This document shows positions 41,801 through 56,800 of a stretch of DNA of 64,000 nucleotides, in pieces (the first letter of the stretch is position 1; every line of letters begins with the position of its first letter). The stretch lies in the NCBI GenBank assembly GCA_022266195.1, contig WHVY01000007.1, forward strand, positions 372,001 through 436,000, in the 5' to 3' direction. The position numbers and the translations under genes were made by a program. The DNA is from Tetranychus cinnabarinus (lineage: Eukaryota > Arthropoda > Arachnida > Trombidiformes > Tetranychidae). The notes under the pieces were generated by a model, which searched no databases, was not told the DNA's origin, and was given only the letters and a program-made list of their open reading frames with translations.

Positions 41801-44800
41801 AAAATGTTTTTTTTGTGGAAAGAAAAAAGTTTTTATCATTTTCCCTTTTCTAAACATTAATTGCTTGAACAAACCTTCATCCATTTTTTACTCAACCATT
41901 TTCATCATGCTGATGATGGTTAACATTATTCATTAATGATCATGTTTACATTCAACCTTTAACTTTAAACAACAACAACATTAACACAAATGGCAATAAT
42001 CAAAGTAATGATATTTTCATTTCATGCTCATCACTGGGTTCACTTGGGTGGGCTAAACAGGCAACAGAATAAAAAAAAGGTTAACAACAATTTGGCAAAA
42101 CTAATGGTGAAAACAGTGAATTTGGATGAAAGCGAAAAGAGTAAACACGAAAAATTATCTGATTAACCCTTGAAATTTTGCAGAATTTCCATTTTCTCCA
42201 ATTCATGATGAAAAAAAGTTTCACCATTTTACCAAAACAATTGAGTCAACAAATCGCAAAATGAAAAGTAAAGAGTAAAGAAGAGTTGAGCAAAAAAATG
42301 TAAAGTTGCCATTCAACTCCCAGTCGAGTTGATATTGCAATCGATGAATTTGATTTTCTTGAAAGTTGATGGAAAATTGAAACAAGAAAATGGCCAAAAT
42401 GAATCAATTAACTTTCTCACATGGAAATGAATGAAACTTTCTTCAACGGAAATGCCATGGGATAAGTTGATTAAACGGAAATTGTTACACTTGGTTACTA
42501 CTTTTTTTCACCTTTCAAAGTTCAACTGTCACCAACTAATTTAACCTTTTTTTCGTCAAATTTCGTTATAAAAATTTTCTCCACAATCAGCCTTAAGTTT
42601 TTCTCCTTCATGTTTACTTTACCCTTTCTTATCATGAGTAAATTACATTCAAAATGAGAATAGTTGAGTTTACTTTTGCACTCTTTTGCTTCATCTTTGT
42701 TTCCTCTTTTCTCGTTTAATCATCAGATTCACTCTTTCAGCATTCCTACATCTTAGTTGCTGGAAAAGATGAGTTTATAAAAAAAGGGAAATTTTTCTTC
42801 TTGACTTCGTCAACATTTACCTCAACAGGAAATTAATGTTTACCTTAAGCTCGTTATTTTTGCTCAACTTTATCATCATTATTACAACCAATATTATCAC
42901 TGTTATCAGGATCGTGTTAAATGTTGAAATGGTTCAAGTTCTGCTTCTAAAGAATCTACCGAGATAATTGTTGATTTATCGTTGCAAGAACAAGTGCAAA
43001 GACAAAGTTAATCCAAGATGCAAAAAGGAAATGAAAATCACTGAGCAAATCTGAATAATTTGAGGTAAAAAGGAAAAGTTTATCATTTTTCAGCTCTTTT
43101 TGGTTTCCTCGCTTTTCCAAGCAAAGCAAAGGTCAGATTCATCCAAAGAAGAGTGAAAATTGTCAAATCTAATTGCCAAAGGTAAACAGTTAAGGTTGAA
43201 TCATGCAAGTGCTTGGTCTTACTTGGTTGACATGAGTGAAAAAGGCATTTAAAGGCATTAAGACATTGACAAAAGAAATTCATTCCTTGAAAGATTCAAT
43301 TGATGTTTTATGAGTCAATGTTTACTGACTTTCTTCTTTAACTTTTTATTTCGTTTGTCACGCAAAAGCTCAGTCAACAGAGGATAGGAAAAGGTTGAAA
43401 GGAAAGAAAATTGCAAATTAAAACAACAATAAGTGATGAACAACAACAACAAATGTAAACACAGCATCGTTTGAAAAATGTTGACAAATCACGTTAAACG
43501 TACAGCATTTTGCTTCTTTCATTACCAATTTACATCTTAATTAGCGTTTAATTCAATTTGTTTTGCATTTCATCTCAAGCCTACGACTTGAGTTACAAGT
43601 TGATTACAAGAAATGTGCAACACTTTGAAACTCTTTTAAGCAAAAGAAGAAAATGTTGCAATATCATTTCAACCAGTTTATCATGCATTCATCGTACTCT
43701 ACATTTTTCTTTATTCACTCAATTTTCCATGCAAAATGAAACTCTTCACATGAGAATAGAAGAGATTTTCCAAAGCCATGCTCTTTGCATTGTCAATGAT
43801 ATTGAAATTAGTTTCTTTATTCAATTCTAATCGCTTGTTCTTTTGTTGAAGAAACACTTTTCAGTATTGATTTGAAAATAAATATTTCAATTGTAAACAC
43901 AAAATTATCATTAGACTGAGAAGCTTTTGTATTAAAGAATCGCAATCATTAGCTCTTACATGGCAATTCAATTGAAGAGAAAACATTTGACAAAAAGTAA
44001 AGAGAAAAAAACTTTTCCAATGAAAAAAAACATTGCAAATTGATTGTTTAATTGATCAGTTTTTTCAATATTTTCACAAAATCTAGACGAAAATGTTTTG
44101 TCACATCATTCATCGTCTATTGACGAACCAAATGACTTTAGTTCCATCAATATTTACCTTCATTTAGTTTCTTGCCAAACAGAGTTAGCAACAATAAAAA
44201 GGTGCGAAAGGTAAACATCATAAACTGACCGTAAATAGTGTCAGGTTGGAAGTAAGAAAATGCAAGTTTAATTTGCATCGACAAACAGTTGAAACAAAAG
44301 TGTAACAGAAGTGTTTCAATCAGTGAAGGCAACTCGATGAACGAATGGTGAGGATGAGAGAAAATTTGAAAATTTATTCTCTGGATGTTCTATTTCAGTA
44401 CAGCAAAAACATTTTCCCTTTCAACATTTTGTTCAACTTGAAATCCTTTAATCTGTTAATATATTCTGAACACAATGTTTCCTTTTTTATCTCCATGTTA
44501 CTCGGAAAAGAAGAGTGAAAATCAAGTGAGAATGGAAAAGAATGGGTAGAAAGCAAAAAGAAGCAAAAAAGTGATCCGTGATGAACGGAAATTCTTGAGG
44601 CTAGAAAAGAGTCCATTCAGTGTAATATCATCACACAGTTGAGTGTTGAACACTTTTGTGGTTAAACTAGTAACCATTATAAACACAAACAGCCAGTGAA
44701 CCAGGAAAGCAAATTGGCTGCCAAATGAAACTCTCGTAAGCTGTTATTAAAAGGTTACTTTGGAAAACAGAAACACACACACAAAAAAGCAATATCAACA

Positions 44801-47800
44801 CCTTTACGTCCAATGTTTACCTTTTCATTTTTTTCATCTCTTTACTCTTCGTTGATGCTAAACGTTTTATTCACATCACGTAGTCTTTCAACAGCCATCA
44901 AATGACCTAAGCACACACTTCTTTCTGCATCACTTTTCCTTCCCTTTTCCTTGCTCTTCCTCACAACATCGTTTATCTTTCATTGCACAACGATGGCATT
45001 AAACGATTTCCATCTTTTCTTGTTTCATCATGCATATGGATTATTAATAATCATCATGGAAACGTCTCAACGTTATCATCAACAAATCAGAAACATTCTC
45101 ATTGAGATGAAACAACAAAAAATGACCAAAATTGCGATTCACCTTCAATCATAAATGCATTAGAACCTTAACCTTTTTTGTGATGCAAATTTTTTTCGTT
45201 ACAAAAGTCGAGTTTCATGCAATTCCACCGACAACCAATAATCAATCAATCAAAATGTTGCAAATTATTCAAGTTGCAAGAAAATTTCGACACTCTTCAT
45301 GACATGATAATGAGATTGAAGATGAAAATTGAAATGCAATTGGAAACGTTGAATAAAATTGTCAAGATAAAGTCACAAATCAAGTTTACGATTAAAGTGA
45401 TTAAATTTCATGATGAGATTTTGAAATGATGAACAAAGTGTAAAGAAACCAGAAAAGCAACTTTGAATTACTTTTTGCTTCTTAAATTAACAGTTAATCT
45501 AATATTTATTACAAGGCAATGGTTACAATGTTGATGTCGAGTTGCATCTGAATATCACATTAAGTATGCATTATTATGCTGTTGACATTTCATGTTACAT
45601 CTTCAATTTTGTGAGTAAATTTCATGCTCCTACGAGACTCGATTCTTATCATGTAATCTGTTCCATGTTCAAAGTTTACCTCTTCCATCATCATCATTTA
45701 CATCAACATTAATTAACATACAACATTTGAATAGAAGCGAAGAAAAAAAATGTTTCAACTTTTTCCTCCCAACCTTTACAATCCTTTTGATTAGTACCTT
45801 TATTAAGCGTTATCTTCATCACATGAACATTCACAAGTCTCTGCTCATCACTCATGAACTAAGAACTGCGTGTTGGTCCAACAGCGCATTTCCAGTGGCA
45901 CAACCTGAAAATAAATTACATGGGAATGAAAATAAATTATGAATAAGATTCCTGAGATTGTTTTCTTTCTCTCTCTTCTTTTTTTATTTCTTTATATTAA
46001 TATATTTATGAAATGAAAGGGAGGAAAAAGGATGAACATGAGGAATGCTTTGGAATAAGCTGAGCATATAAGAATATCTGAAAATGAATTTAAGAGTGGA
46101 AAACATTGATTATAATATACTTTCAAGAAGCTGAGTGATGACAGAGAAAATGTAAATATGTTTAGAATTTTTGTGTTGGAGAATTTCTTTTCTCTTTCGT
46201 TTAAATTTAAATTTAAAGTGAACACTGTTAAGGTAAAGGACTGGGGAAAAATAATGAATCAAAATCAAATTAAATTACCATTTGATTGATTGTTGATGCA
46301 CTTTTGATATATTCATTGATTTCAGATTTTCAACAATTTGTTGAGTAAAGGTTGAGATTGAAAATTCATTGAAAAATGGTCCAATCGATAATGTTCATTT
46401 GCATGTTGAAATGGTTTACTCTTGTACTTTCAATGGTTACGTGCCAAGTAACAATAAACTCAACAGAATTGTTCAATGTTCAAGTTTATCGCTTTTACAT
46501 TTTCATGGGAAAAAAACTTTCGATTATTTCTTATGAAAAATCTCGGGCGAAAGGAAGAAAGATTTTCGTGAAAAATGAATCAAAATTTCAGGATTATTCT
46601 TCAGTCAACTTTTTCCACCAAAAATCGAAAAATAGAAAGAAAGCAAATACAAATCGAATCGAAAACTTCTGAAAGAAAATTTCTGAACAGGGCAAGTGAT
46701 GGTCAAAATAGTTCTTGCAATCGTCAGATTAGTTCTGATTGCAAGAAGTTCATTTTTGTGAATGTTCGAGGTTGATTTATTATCGATTTGATTCCATGAA
46801 TTATCGATGAACTTATGATAAGAACTTCAGATTGGTTCGGATATTTTCAATGGATGAAGAGAATAAAAGAATAGAAAAATTCGGAAATTGTTTCAATGTG
46901 AATGGAATCGGAACATTCCAAGAGATTTCCAAGTGATAGCATTTTTCATTGAATTTTCATGTTGCACAAGTTTAGAAAATGAAGTTCGAAAATTTAAAAT
47001 TTTTCACATTCGATTTTCTTTCGAGATGATTTTGGAATTATCATGTTGGAATAAAGTTCAACTTTTCAAATCAATTGAATAAATATGAGCCTTTTTTCCG
47101 GATCAAAGTTTTCCATGACCAAGAAAACAAAGGAAAAGCCAAAAATAAATAAATTGTTAAGGTCCATTTACTTGGAAAGTAAGGCAACACTGAAAGAGAA
47201 AACTGAATAAACATGAGAACGAAAAGTTGGAGAAAATTTCAATTGTGACGAGAAAAGAAAATGTTTCCAAATGAATCAATATTTATCAGAATAGATGAAA
47301 ATAAGTGCAAAGCAAAGTGATGAAATGAGAAGAAGAAAAAAGTAAATAAAATTGTCTCAAGGCTGAATGTTGAGTCCAAGAAAAAAATACAATAATAACC
47401 TGAATGATTATATTACATGGTAAATGCTGATGATAGTAACCTTTAGGCGTTGATTCATCATTGAACTTGAAGTCGTTTTTCAGTGACAGTAACTTTTTGT
47501 CCAAAGAGTAGAAAGAATGAAAAGTAAAAAGAAAAGACGGAAAATGAAAAGTTGAAAATTGAATGAATATTAATGAGTAGAAATGGGAAAAGCAAAGAAA
47601 AAAAAGTTGCCAAGTTACGAATATTATTTGATAGTTTTAGTTTATTACTTTGTTGCAATTTAACAGTTGATGAATGGAATCAAATGTAAGCTTTAAAAAG
47701 GCAAATCTGATTAAAAAATGGTTCAACTTGTAAAGTTTGTTCAATTGAATGATTAAAATCACTTGCAATAAAAGTAAACTTTATAACCATTTTTTGTTTA

Positions 47801-50800
47801 TTACCTCACGACGAGCATACAAAATGATTTATCGTTTAATCGTGAATAATTAACAATATCAAGTTTGCACAGTTTCACATTAATTGATAACATTTGCCAA
47901 AAATGAGATTCGTTTTTTTTTCGAAAAAACATTTTCTCATTTGAATATGAAAATCAATGAACATTTCAATCGAAAAACTCATTTCTCTCTTTCGTTTTAC
48001 AAAAAAAATTCTTCTTTCAAGACTTTTTCATTGATGCGTTTGAGACGGAAAAGCCGATGGAGTAAAAGTTGGAAAGGAAGAAAAGAGTTTTGATGAATTT
48101 TGCTAATTTCTAGTTTAAACTCATGATCAAGATCCATGAAAACGGCAAAAAAAGTAAATTCAAAAGTAACTCAATTAACGGGTTGATTCATTTTTCGCTT
48201 TTTTTCCTCATTTCTTGCTTTTATAATTTAAGCATGAAAAAAACTCAGCCAATTTAAAAAGTAAATAATTGGATTGATGTTGGTTTTAAGCTTGGTGATA
48301 CAGTTCAATGGTAAAATGATTGCTTCTCAAGTTTCAGAGAATAACATGAGAGAGAAAAGTTGAACCTTAAATCCAGCAAAACCTGTATTAACCATTGTCA
48401 TTTAATATCAAAACCCACATGAAAATGTTGTTTTTTCTTCTCTTCTCTTTTTTTTCTTCACTGAATTTTCAGTTGATGATTTTAGGTTTGAAATAATTGC
48501 AATCAAGTTGAGACTCGTAAAGCATGGTAAATCATCAGGTATAAACCTGATCAGTATGAAAAAGAGGCTGGAAAAAAAGGTATCAACGATAAACAATGAA
48601 ATTGATACATGAATAAGGGTGAAAAAAAAGTTAATCTTGTTCAACAAAATTCTCAACATTCTCGCCAATTCATGATGTTGAATATGATAATGGTGAGAAA
48701 GGAGAGGAAAAAAGGGAAAGCATCACCTAATTCATTCAACGTGCCACAAGATTTATGATTAGCACGCTTCTTTTTTCCTCACCTTCACCACTCATTTTAC
48801 CCTCTCAATGTTTATCATAATCATAATGATAATCCAAAATTCAGTTTCAATGAAAGAATGAGATTAAAGTTGATTACCTTTGCAAAGGTGAAAACATTTT
48901 TCTCTCCATTTTCAACATTTTCTTTTCAAATTTGTTTATGCATTTGTGGTTGAACAAACAACATGAGAAGATGCAAAGGCAAAGGCTGTCAAATGAGGTA
49001 AAGCAGGTAAATAAGATGCATAAACAGGTAAAAATACAAAGATGATGTTCTTGGCTGGATATCATTGATAAATGGAGAAACCACTTGAGTCTTATCGGGA
49101 AAGAGAGTCAGGTTAGGTGAGGAACAAAATGAAGAACCAGTTTTTTTTACTATCAACTTTTTTTTCTTCTCTTCTTTTCTCAGTTTAATATCATTTCCAT
49201 TGGCTTCTCCCTCACAGCTTCCGGCAATGATGCTCTTTTCTCACCCCACATGTGCTTTTCCACCCTGCAACTGTGACCCACCTACAAGAGAGAGACTTCA
49301 AGTCGCTTGACAAAAGCTCAAGGCAAGCCAAGCGTTTACTGTACAATATCACAGCAGTTGAAACATCTTTACTTGTTTTAACCAGAAAATGAAACGAAAC
49401 TGAAAAGATGAGAAAAAAAAGCTTTACTTGTTTCTCCAATTGTCTCAGTCTGCCTTTTTTCGCCTCTTATTCACTTTACTCTTTAACATCGCCATAATCA
49501 TCATTTCATCATTATCATTCTTCGTGAGAGCCAGAAATTACTAGAAAACGGTTACCAACAGAATCATGTCAACCATGCAAATACAATTGTACATGCAAGA
49601 CTCAGTGGTATGTCTATCATGTTAACCCTCATGTTGCACTGATTGTCACTCATCAGGATGAAAATTTTACTGACAAGAGATTCAACAATGGAACAAAGGG
49701 AAAAGCTTCAAATTTTATATCAAGCTAATGAATTTTGTGAAACTTGAAATAGTTGAAATGGGAAAAGCAAAAATTTCAATTCTTATTCAACTTTACCACC
49801 TTGACTTTCAATAACAACACCTTTCAACCCTAATCATTAACTTTAACTAGTCGATAACCAAAGTGAAAATCCAAAGATTCCTAGTCAATCAATAGTCCAG
49901 CCAAGTCTTCAGTTGATTGATTCCGGACAATACATCATTAAAGGATAGTAAATGATTACCAACTTCACTGATAAAAGCAACTGGTCTCCAAGTTTAACCT
50001 TCATTTCTGCAAATTTAGGTTCGACCTGGTCATCGTGAGGATCCAAGGGATTTGTCAAACTCTCAAAAGAGTATTAATTTCGATCTGATTTTACGAAAGT
50101 CATATCCTACTCATTATAAGCTTTCAATTGTTATCTAGTTCGTTATATTCTGAGTCTTAAGCCAAAATCGATTTTCTAAATTCAAATGACAACACAATTC
50201 TAATCATTTTTCTGGTAAAGTCATGAATACTTGGAGTTGCAAATGATTTAATGAAAGATCATTTTTTATGAAAATTTTTGCAGAAGAAATTGAGAATTAA
50301 ATTGTCGAATTGCTCAATTATTGAAATTGAATTTTCCATGAATAATGTAATGAGAAAGAATTTTAGTTGAAAAATGTATGCAAAGCAAAAGTTAATGTAA
50401 TGAGCAAAAGTTTGCCAAATAACTAGATAAGATGATAAACATTTTTGACACAAATCAAGGTTCAGGGGTTCATTTCGCGTAATGTAAACATTGCTCATTA
50501 GACGATGTAATGAGACTTCTGTTGATCATCATAATCATCATTAAAAGTAAATCCTGATAATGAATATTGACTTTTCTTCTTCATCTTAACCAAGTTATAA
50601 GTAAAGTACATAAACACAAGCATGTATAAGAGCACATAAGATGAATAGATTGATAGCAACATTCAACATTCTGCCCCTCGGGTCACAATCGCAACAAGTT
50701 GACCCGTGTTGTTTATCCTCATCATTATTCCTCATCTTTTCCCATCTTTTCCATCTTCTTCTTTAAACGCAATTTTTCAGCACAACACAACGTTCAATCA

Positions 50801-53800
50801 TTAGTTTTTTCTTCTGCCCATTGACACATTGTAAGCTTGTTTCATTATAATAATAATTGACTGATAACGTCTTTTTCAACGTCTTTTAATTAAGATTCAA
50901 ACTTGGAGAAACAAACAAAAATGAAAGCAAAAAAAGTCTTCATTTTAGCGCATAAATCATGTTGTCAAATTGATGCTTTTTGATGATGCTTTCAGCAAAT
51001 AAGCAATTGAAGCAATTTAGTTTTTTCAACCAAAAAAAATGAATCACATTGAGCATGCATTTTGAAATCATTTTTTCTTCAAATTGGAGTAAAGTAAAAA
51101 AGCGAGAAAAAAGTCAAAAAGAAAAGGTAAAAACAGATTGTTCAAGTATCGATATACAGGTTGGGTAACAGCTTACAGAGTTTAATGGTTAACACTATCA
51201 TTATCATTGGGTTAACATAAGGATGCAAGGACAAAGTGATGAGGATAAGAATGAAAAGTGATGGGTTAAGACTGGCAATTTGTATTAATGATAACATGGA
51301 ATCATTTTTGGTAAAGATATTTCTTCAGCTCAAACTTCACCATCTTATTCATCATCATTTGTTTGAGTGGTTTTTGTGGTCAAGTTACAATCATTGAAGG
51401 TGCGTTTCAAATCATTACGAGTAAAGTGAAGATGAAAATTTATTGAAACTGCTTTTGTTTGAAACTCGATTAATTTATTCACTTTGCGACATTCACCTGG
51501 ACAGTTGCAAGGCAAAAATTTAGTTGAACAAATTTTTGACTTTTGATTCAATTTAGTCAAATAATAGATTTTGATCGATTTCAATCGATGAAAAGTTTGA
51601 CAATTTCAACTTGAATAAAGATGATGATTTGATGAGTTTAAAGTCTTTGATGATAAAGTTGAAGTGAAAAGTCAAAGAATTTTCCTGATTGTTGAGAGAC
51701 TTTTAGCAATTATAAAAAGTTAATTTCAGTTGTTTCATTTAAATCTAATTTCTCACTTTACGGATGTCAATCATTTTGCAGAAATCACTTGGATAAGCTG
51801 TAAAACAAGCTAAAAAAAAAATTCATTCTTGAAAATCATTGACGAAGGTATCAAATAATCAGAGAATCAAGAAAAGGTGGAAATTTACATTGATCAAGTG
51901 TTCAGTGTTGAGGAATGGAAACAAGGCAAGGAATAGAAAATATTGAGTTGGAAGAAAAAAATGTAAAGCAAAAGGTTGGGTAAATTGGGCAAGGCTTTTG
52001 TGCTCATTGTAAATCAATGGTGAGAGATTAAAGACAGGTAAAGATGAAATGGAAAGGCAGGAAAAGTGAGAAAAAAAAGCAAAGTAAAGTTGTGCAAACA
52101 CACCATCAATTAACAGTTAACCTGTAATCAAATTGTTAATTGGTTGAATAACCTTAATTGTAGCCCTAATGAGTGAGTAGAGCAAGTTGCAGGCAGTTTC
52201 AAGATTCATTTTTGTTCTGTGAGTTTTGTTAACAAGTGATTATTAACAGTGAAAACAGATTGAAAATGCTGTGACTGTGAGTAAAGGAAAGTAAAGGCAA
52301 AAATAGGAACCAAATAAGGTAACAATTTTTGTTGCATCAATATTTTGCCTCCAATGGAAACTGTAATAATGACTTGGATAATAGCAACACATAATGATAA
52401 CATCTTATTACAAGTTCAATTATCTACTCAACTTGGCCAAGTGTAGTTAACTCGATAATCAATTGAATCGAGTGTTGTTCACACAATACATGATTATACA
52501 TGATAATCATCTTGTTTGAAGACAAAAAAGTGGTTATTATACTGTTAGTTGATATCGTCGAGTTGGCATGTAATTAACTTGCAATATCGAATGAAAAAAA
52601 GTTTAATTTTCAATTTTCTCGTCATTTCCTCGCATTTAAAAGAAGTTATCTGAATATGAACTTTTTTTCTGGTTTAGAGGTTTTTTTGTCAATTTAATAG
52701 ACTTGAGCGTCTTTAAAGGAATCACCAATTTAGAGTCAATTTTGTTCTTCATTTAATTCCTAGTTATGAGTTTTTCAGTTTTACTTTTTCTGGCTCATTC
52801 TTTTTGCTCCAATTCTGTGAAGATTAATTTTGCGTCTTTTCTCTTTTCCCAGCAAATCTCTGATTCATGATTTTGCTTTGTTTTCCTTTGCATTCAAAGC
52901 AAGCACTTAAATATCACTTGAGCAACTTCCTCTGGGGAAATCAACATGAGACTGATTCAATTTACAGCCAATGTAATCAAGGTGCTCAGTTCTCTACCTT
53001 TAACCCAATATCCATTCAACTCATTTAGTTGATTCCAACAGACTGACCATTTGCGCATCACTCTTCATCAGACCATCAGACCCTGTATCAGACATTAATT
53101 TTACCCAAAAATAAATGGAAATGAAAAAGCATCAAATGTGTGTCAATTTGATTTAACCAATTAACTGCAAGTTAATTAAAGTTAGCAAAGCGCAAACATG
53201 ATTAAAATTGAAATGCAACAAGTTGTGTGTTTAATCAGTGAAAAAAGTTTTTGAAACCAGAAACAGAAAAGTCGCACAAAATGAATAAACCTCAATATTG
53301 GATTAAAAAAGCGCATCAAAAATGAAATTCAGGATAAAACTGGAGGCCACTTTAATCAAGTTGACCAACAGTTGGAAATTAAGGTTCAACAGAATCAAAT
53401 GAAATAATCAATTATCATGGGCAAAGGTAAAGTGCGCATAAAGAGATTTATCAATTTTGCCGTTTAAACAAGTGAGTCAAGTGTGATTGAATATTGATTG
53501 ATAGAAAAAAGTAGAATAAACAAATTCCAAAGTAAATCAATTGGCTAATGTTTTGATGATAAAAAAAGCTTTTATCAGTCATTTATTTCACTCCCAATGG
53601 TAAATATTGAATAACTTTATCATTATTTTCACTTATTGTTCCACTTTTTTGAGTTTCAACATTTTGTCAACTTGCATTAGTAAATAGTTAATGGATTGAA
53701 AAAACAAGAGTAAAACTGGGAAAAGGCAAAGTTTTGAAAATCGTTCAACTTCACATGAGTTTCATGTAGTCGTCTTAACAATTGAGATTCTCGTATGTAA

Positions 53801-56800
53801 TGCATGCACAATTGATACAGTTTGACTTCATTTGTTTTCACACTTTTCAACCTAATTTATGGCACACCAGAGTCAGATTTGGTGAAAATATTTTTTTCCA
53901 GATAATGTGAAAACCAAGTTAAATCTCTCGAGATTCTAGTCTTTTTTTGGGCTATTTTTTCACCATCATCATCACCTGAACCGAATGGAAACAAAACTCA
54001 TCTTTAAAACTGTTTTTTGTTCCTTTCATTCTGTACTTTGTTTATTCCAAAGGTTTTTTTACTCAAATTCAAGAATGGTTGAGGCGAAAGCTCAACATTT
54101 TAACCAATCAAGAAGGCAACTTATTGTTACATCTTAACTGAATAAAGTTGAAATGTTCATGAGAATTAAGAGAAACATTAAAACCACTTTACCTTTTTAC
54201 CTTTATCCCTGGATGGAACCATTTCCAAGCATCAATTTCAATGGTTCAACCTTTTGTCTTTTTTTCTTCTTCCTCTTCTTCTTCACCATTCAAACAAGCT
54301 AAAGACTCAATTTTGTTGAGTAAATGTTACAAAATGTTGAGAAAATAGAAAAAAATTTCTCTGTTAACTTTTCGCTTTCAATTACAACTTTGAAAACGAT
54401 AATTGGCTAATAACAAGAGCAAAAGTAGAAAAGATATTTTCATCATTATCATCAGAATCATCATGAAACGTTTCAACCTTTTCCTTTTACTCGTTAAAGA
54501 TTAAATTTTGAACCTTCTGTGAGTTGAAAGAAAAGATGAAAAAGGATGAAGAAAAGGATTGTTATTGAAGTAAAAAAAAAGAGTTGGAAAAGTTGGAGAA
54601 ATTCTGGAAAATCGGAAAGACAAATACATTATCAGAAAGTGAAATGCGAAAACTGTAATCGCCTTAAGCCAATTTATAAGAAAAGTAATAATATAAACAT
54701 TAAAAAGTTTGAATTGAAAGATTGAGAGTAAATATTGGAATGGAAAGAAAAGGTGAAATAAGACAAAGTTTAAAGGTTGAATGAGTTCATGTCAACTTTG
54801 AGAGGGAAAAGTTTAGATAATTAGATTGATATATTGAAACAGGAAACGATAATGGATGTAAAAAAGAAGGTGATGGATTCAATAAACTGCGAGTTTCCAT
54901 GAAAAGAACCAAAAATAACAGAAACATTCAGTTCTTATCATTTTCGTCATTTTCGACCTTCTTTTCGATTCTCTTTCTGATCACTTTCTGATCATTCGAG
55001 ACTTGAAACTTTTGCCCTTTTTTGTTGCAACTACTTTTGTTTTATTTTTGTGTCTCAACTATCGTTGAATGTCAATCTTGGCTCCAATTAATGGTTCTGT
55101 GAAAAGCTTGAAAACTAAACAGAAAGCTCATCAATCAATTCAATCAAGTATCGAATGATTTACGGTTATTTCAGGGGAAAGCCAATGTTTGGATAAACAG
55201 AGTTTGGAAGAAAAAGAAGAAGAAAAATTCTCAACTTTTGGTAGACGAGAATCGAAATCATTCAGAAACTCGTTCGAGTTTGAAAATTTTGTGGTTCTAT
55301 TTTAGAATTGCAGAATTTCCATGTTGACATAAGAAAATTTCAAAGCGATTCATGAACATTCTAACGATTGACATTGTTTTCTTTTCATTCGACTCGAGTT
55401 ATCTCATGAATAATTGGATGATAATGATGAATGGAATGAAAAGTTGCACCTAATTATAGAATTGAATAATGATTTCAATATCAAGAGAAAAAAATGTTCT
55501 TCTTTATTCTCAGCTTAATGATCATGTAATGATTTTGATTTTTTGATAATCAATTAACGGCAGTGAGAGTAGAAAAAATTGAGTCAATTTTCCTGTCAAC
55601 AAGAAATTCCATGAAGAGATTTTTCTCTCTCTTTTTCCTTTGCTAATATTACTTCATGAGTAAATATTGAATGAATGTTGAACATGAGATAATGAATAAT
55701 GCAAATGATAATTATGCTCACAAACTGGACAGACTAATTAAACAGTCAATGTTTATCCTTGGCTAATTAAACTCTCAATTTGGATAATGTTCAGTGTTTC
55801 ATTGAGACAAAAGTTAACAAAACATGATTCAATTTGAAAGATGAACGAGATAAAAGGAGAAATGAAGAAAAGGTTAACTTGGTTACTTTACATTCATGTA
55901 ATTCAACTTTAATCGAATGGAAAAGTTGATGCCTTGCCTTTAATCATTTAGTATTAAATACTAATCATGCTAATAAGGATAATGATAATTACTTGCACAG
56001 GAATGAAAAGCCTCAAGGCTGAGGGTTAAACAAATTGCAAGAATTGAAATGTTTGAAATTCATGGAGAAAAATGTTACCAAAATTATCATGTAGTTGACA
56101 ATAGATGAAACTCATTGGCAATGTTTTGCAAAAAGTTCAATAGAATAGTGAAACTTCAGAATTTGTTTTTTTTGTAAAATTGCAAAAAAATTTGAATGGC
56201 AATTGAAGAGAAATGAAAACTTCAGTGTTAGGTGAAGGTTGCTTTTCAGTTTCAATTGATTAAACTCATGGTGATGAATTTCATGGATAAAGAGTAAAGT
56301 TGATTGTAAATTAGCTTGTTATCAAGGATTAATTGAGTGAAGAGATTTTAACGAGAAATGAGGATAAAAGGAAATATTGTTGATCTTTTGCCTTAGAATC
56401 TTGTTTGTTGATACGATTTTGGAGATTTAAACTTTTGAAATTTTTTTCATCAAATAATCTTTTAGTAAAAATAATTGGCTCAATTGTGATTTTGTTTGAA
56501 GAAAATATTGAAACGAATAATGAACTTTTTTTGGATTCGCCACCTTTGATAGTGTTGGGCTTCACCCTCAACTTGTTGGGAAACAAGTTTAAAGATGTTT
56601 GCCTGAAAAATGATCTTTGGTTACATGGAACCGGTACAAGAATTGAAGTCATGTTAAATTGATGCATTTAATGAGAAATGATTAAGTGAATGAATAAGGT
56701 GAATATGAATTTTTCTTGTTTTTACTCGGCACTGAATTTTTTTTCTTCAACTATTTCTTCTCTTTATGAATAGACTTTTGGATGAAAGTTGAATGAAATT

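Noticed and set aside
50027..50040. tRNA B-box-like GGTTCGACC
   Set aside because: The last positions do not fit the B box. No A box or cloverleaf could be built around it.
56329..56667. 112-aa minus ORF and 85-aa + ORF
   Set aside because: Overlapping antisense ORFs with no recognisable family. The minus ORF is in the latrophilin direction but has no RBL-like or signal-like content.
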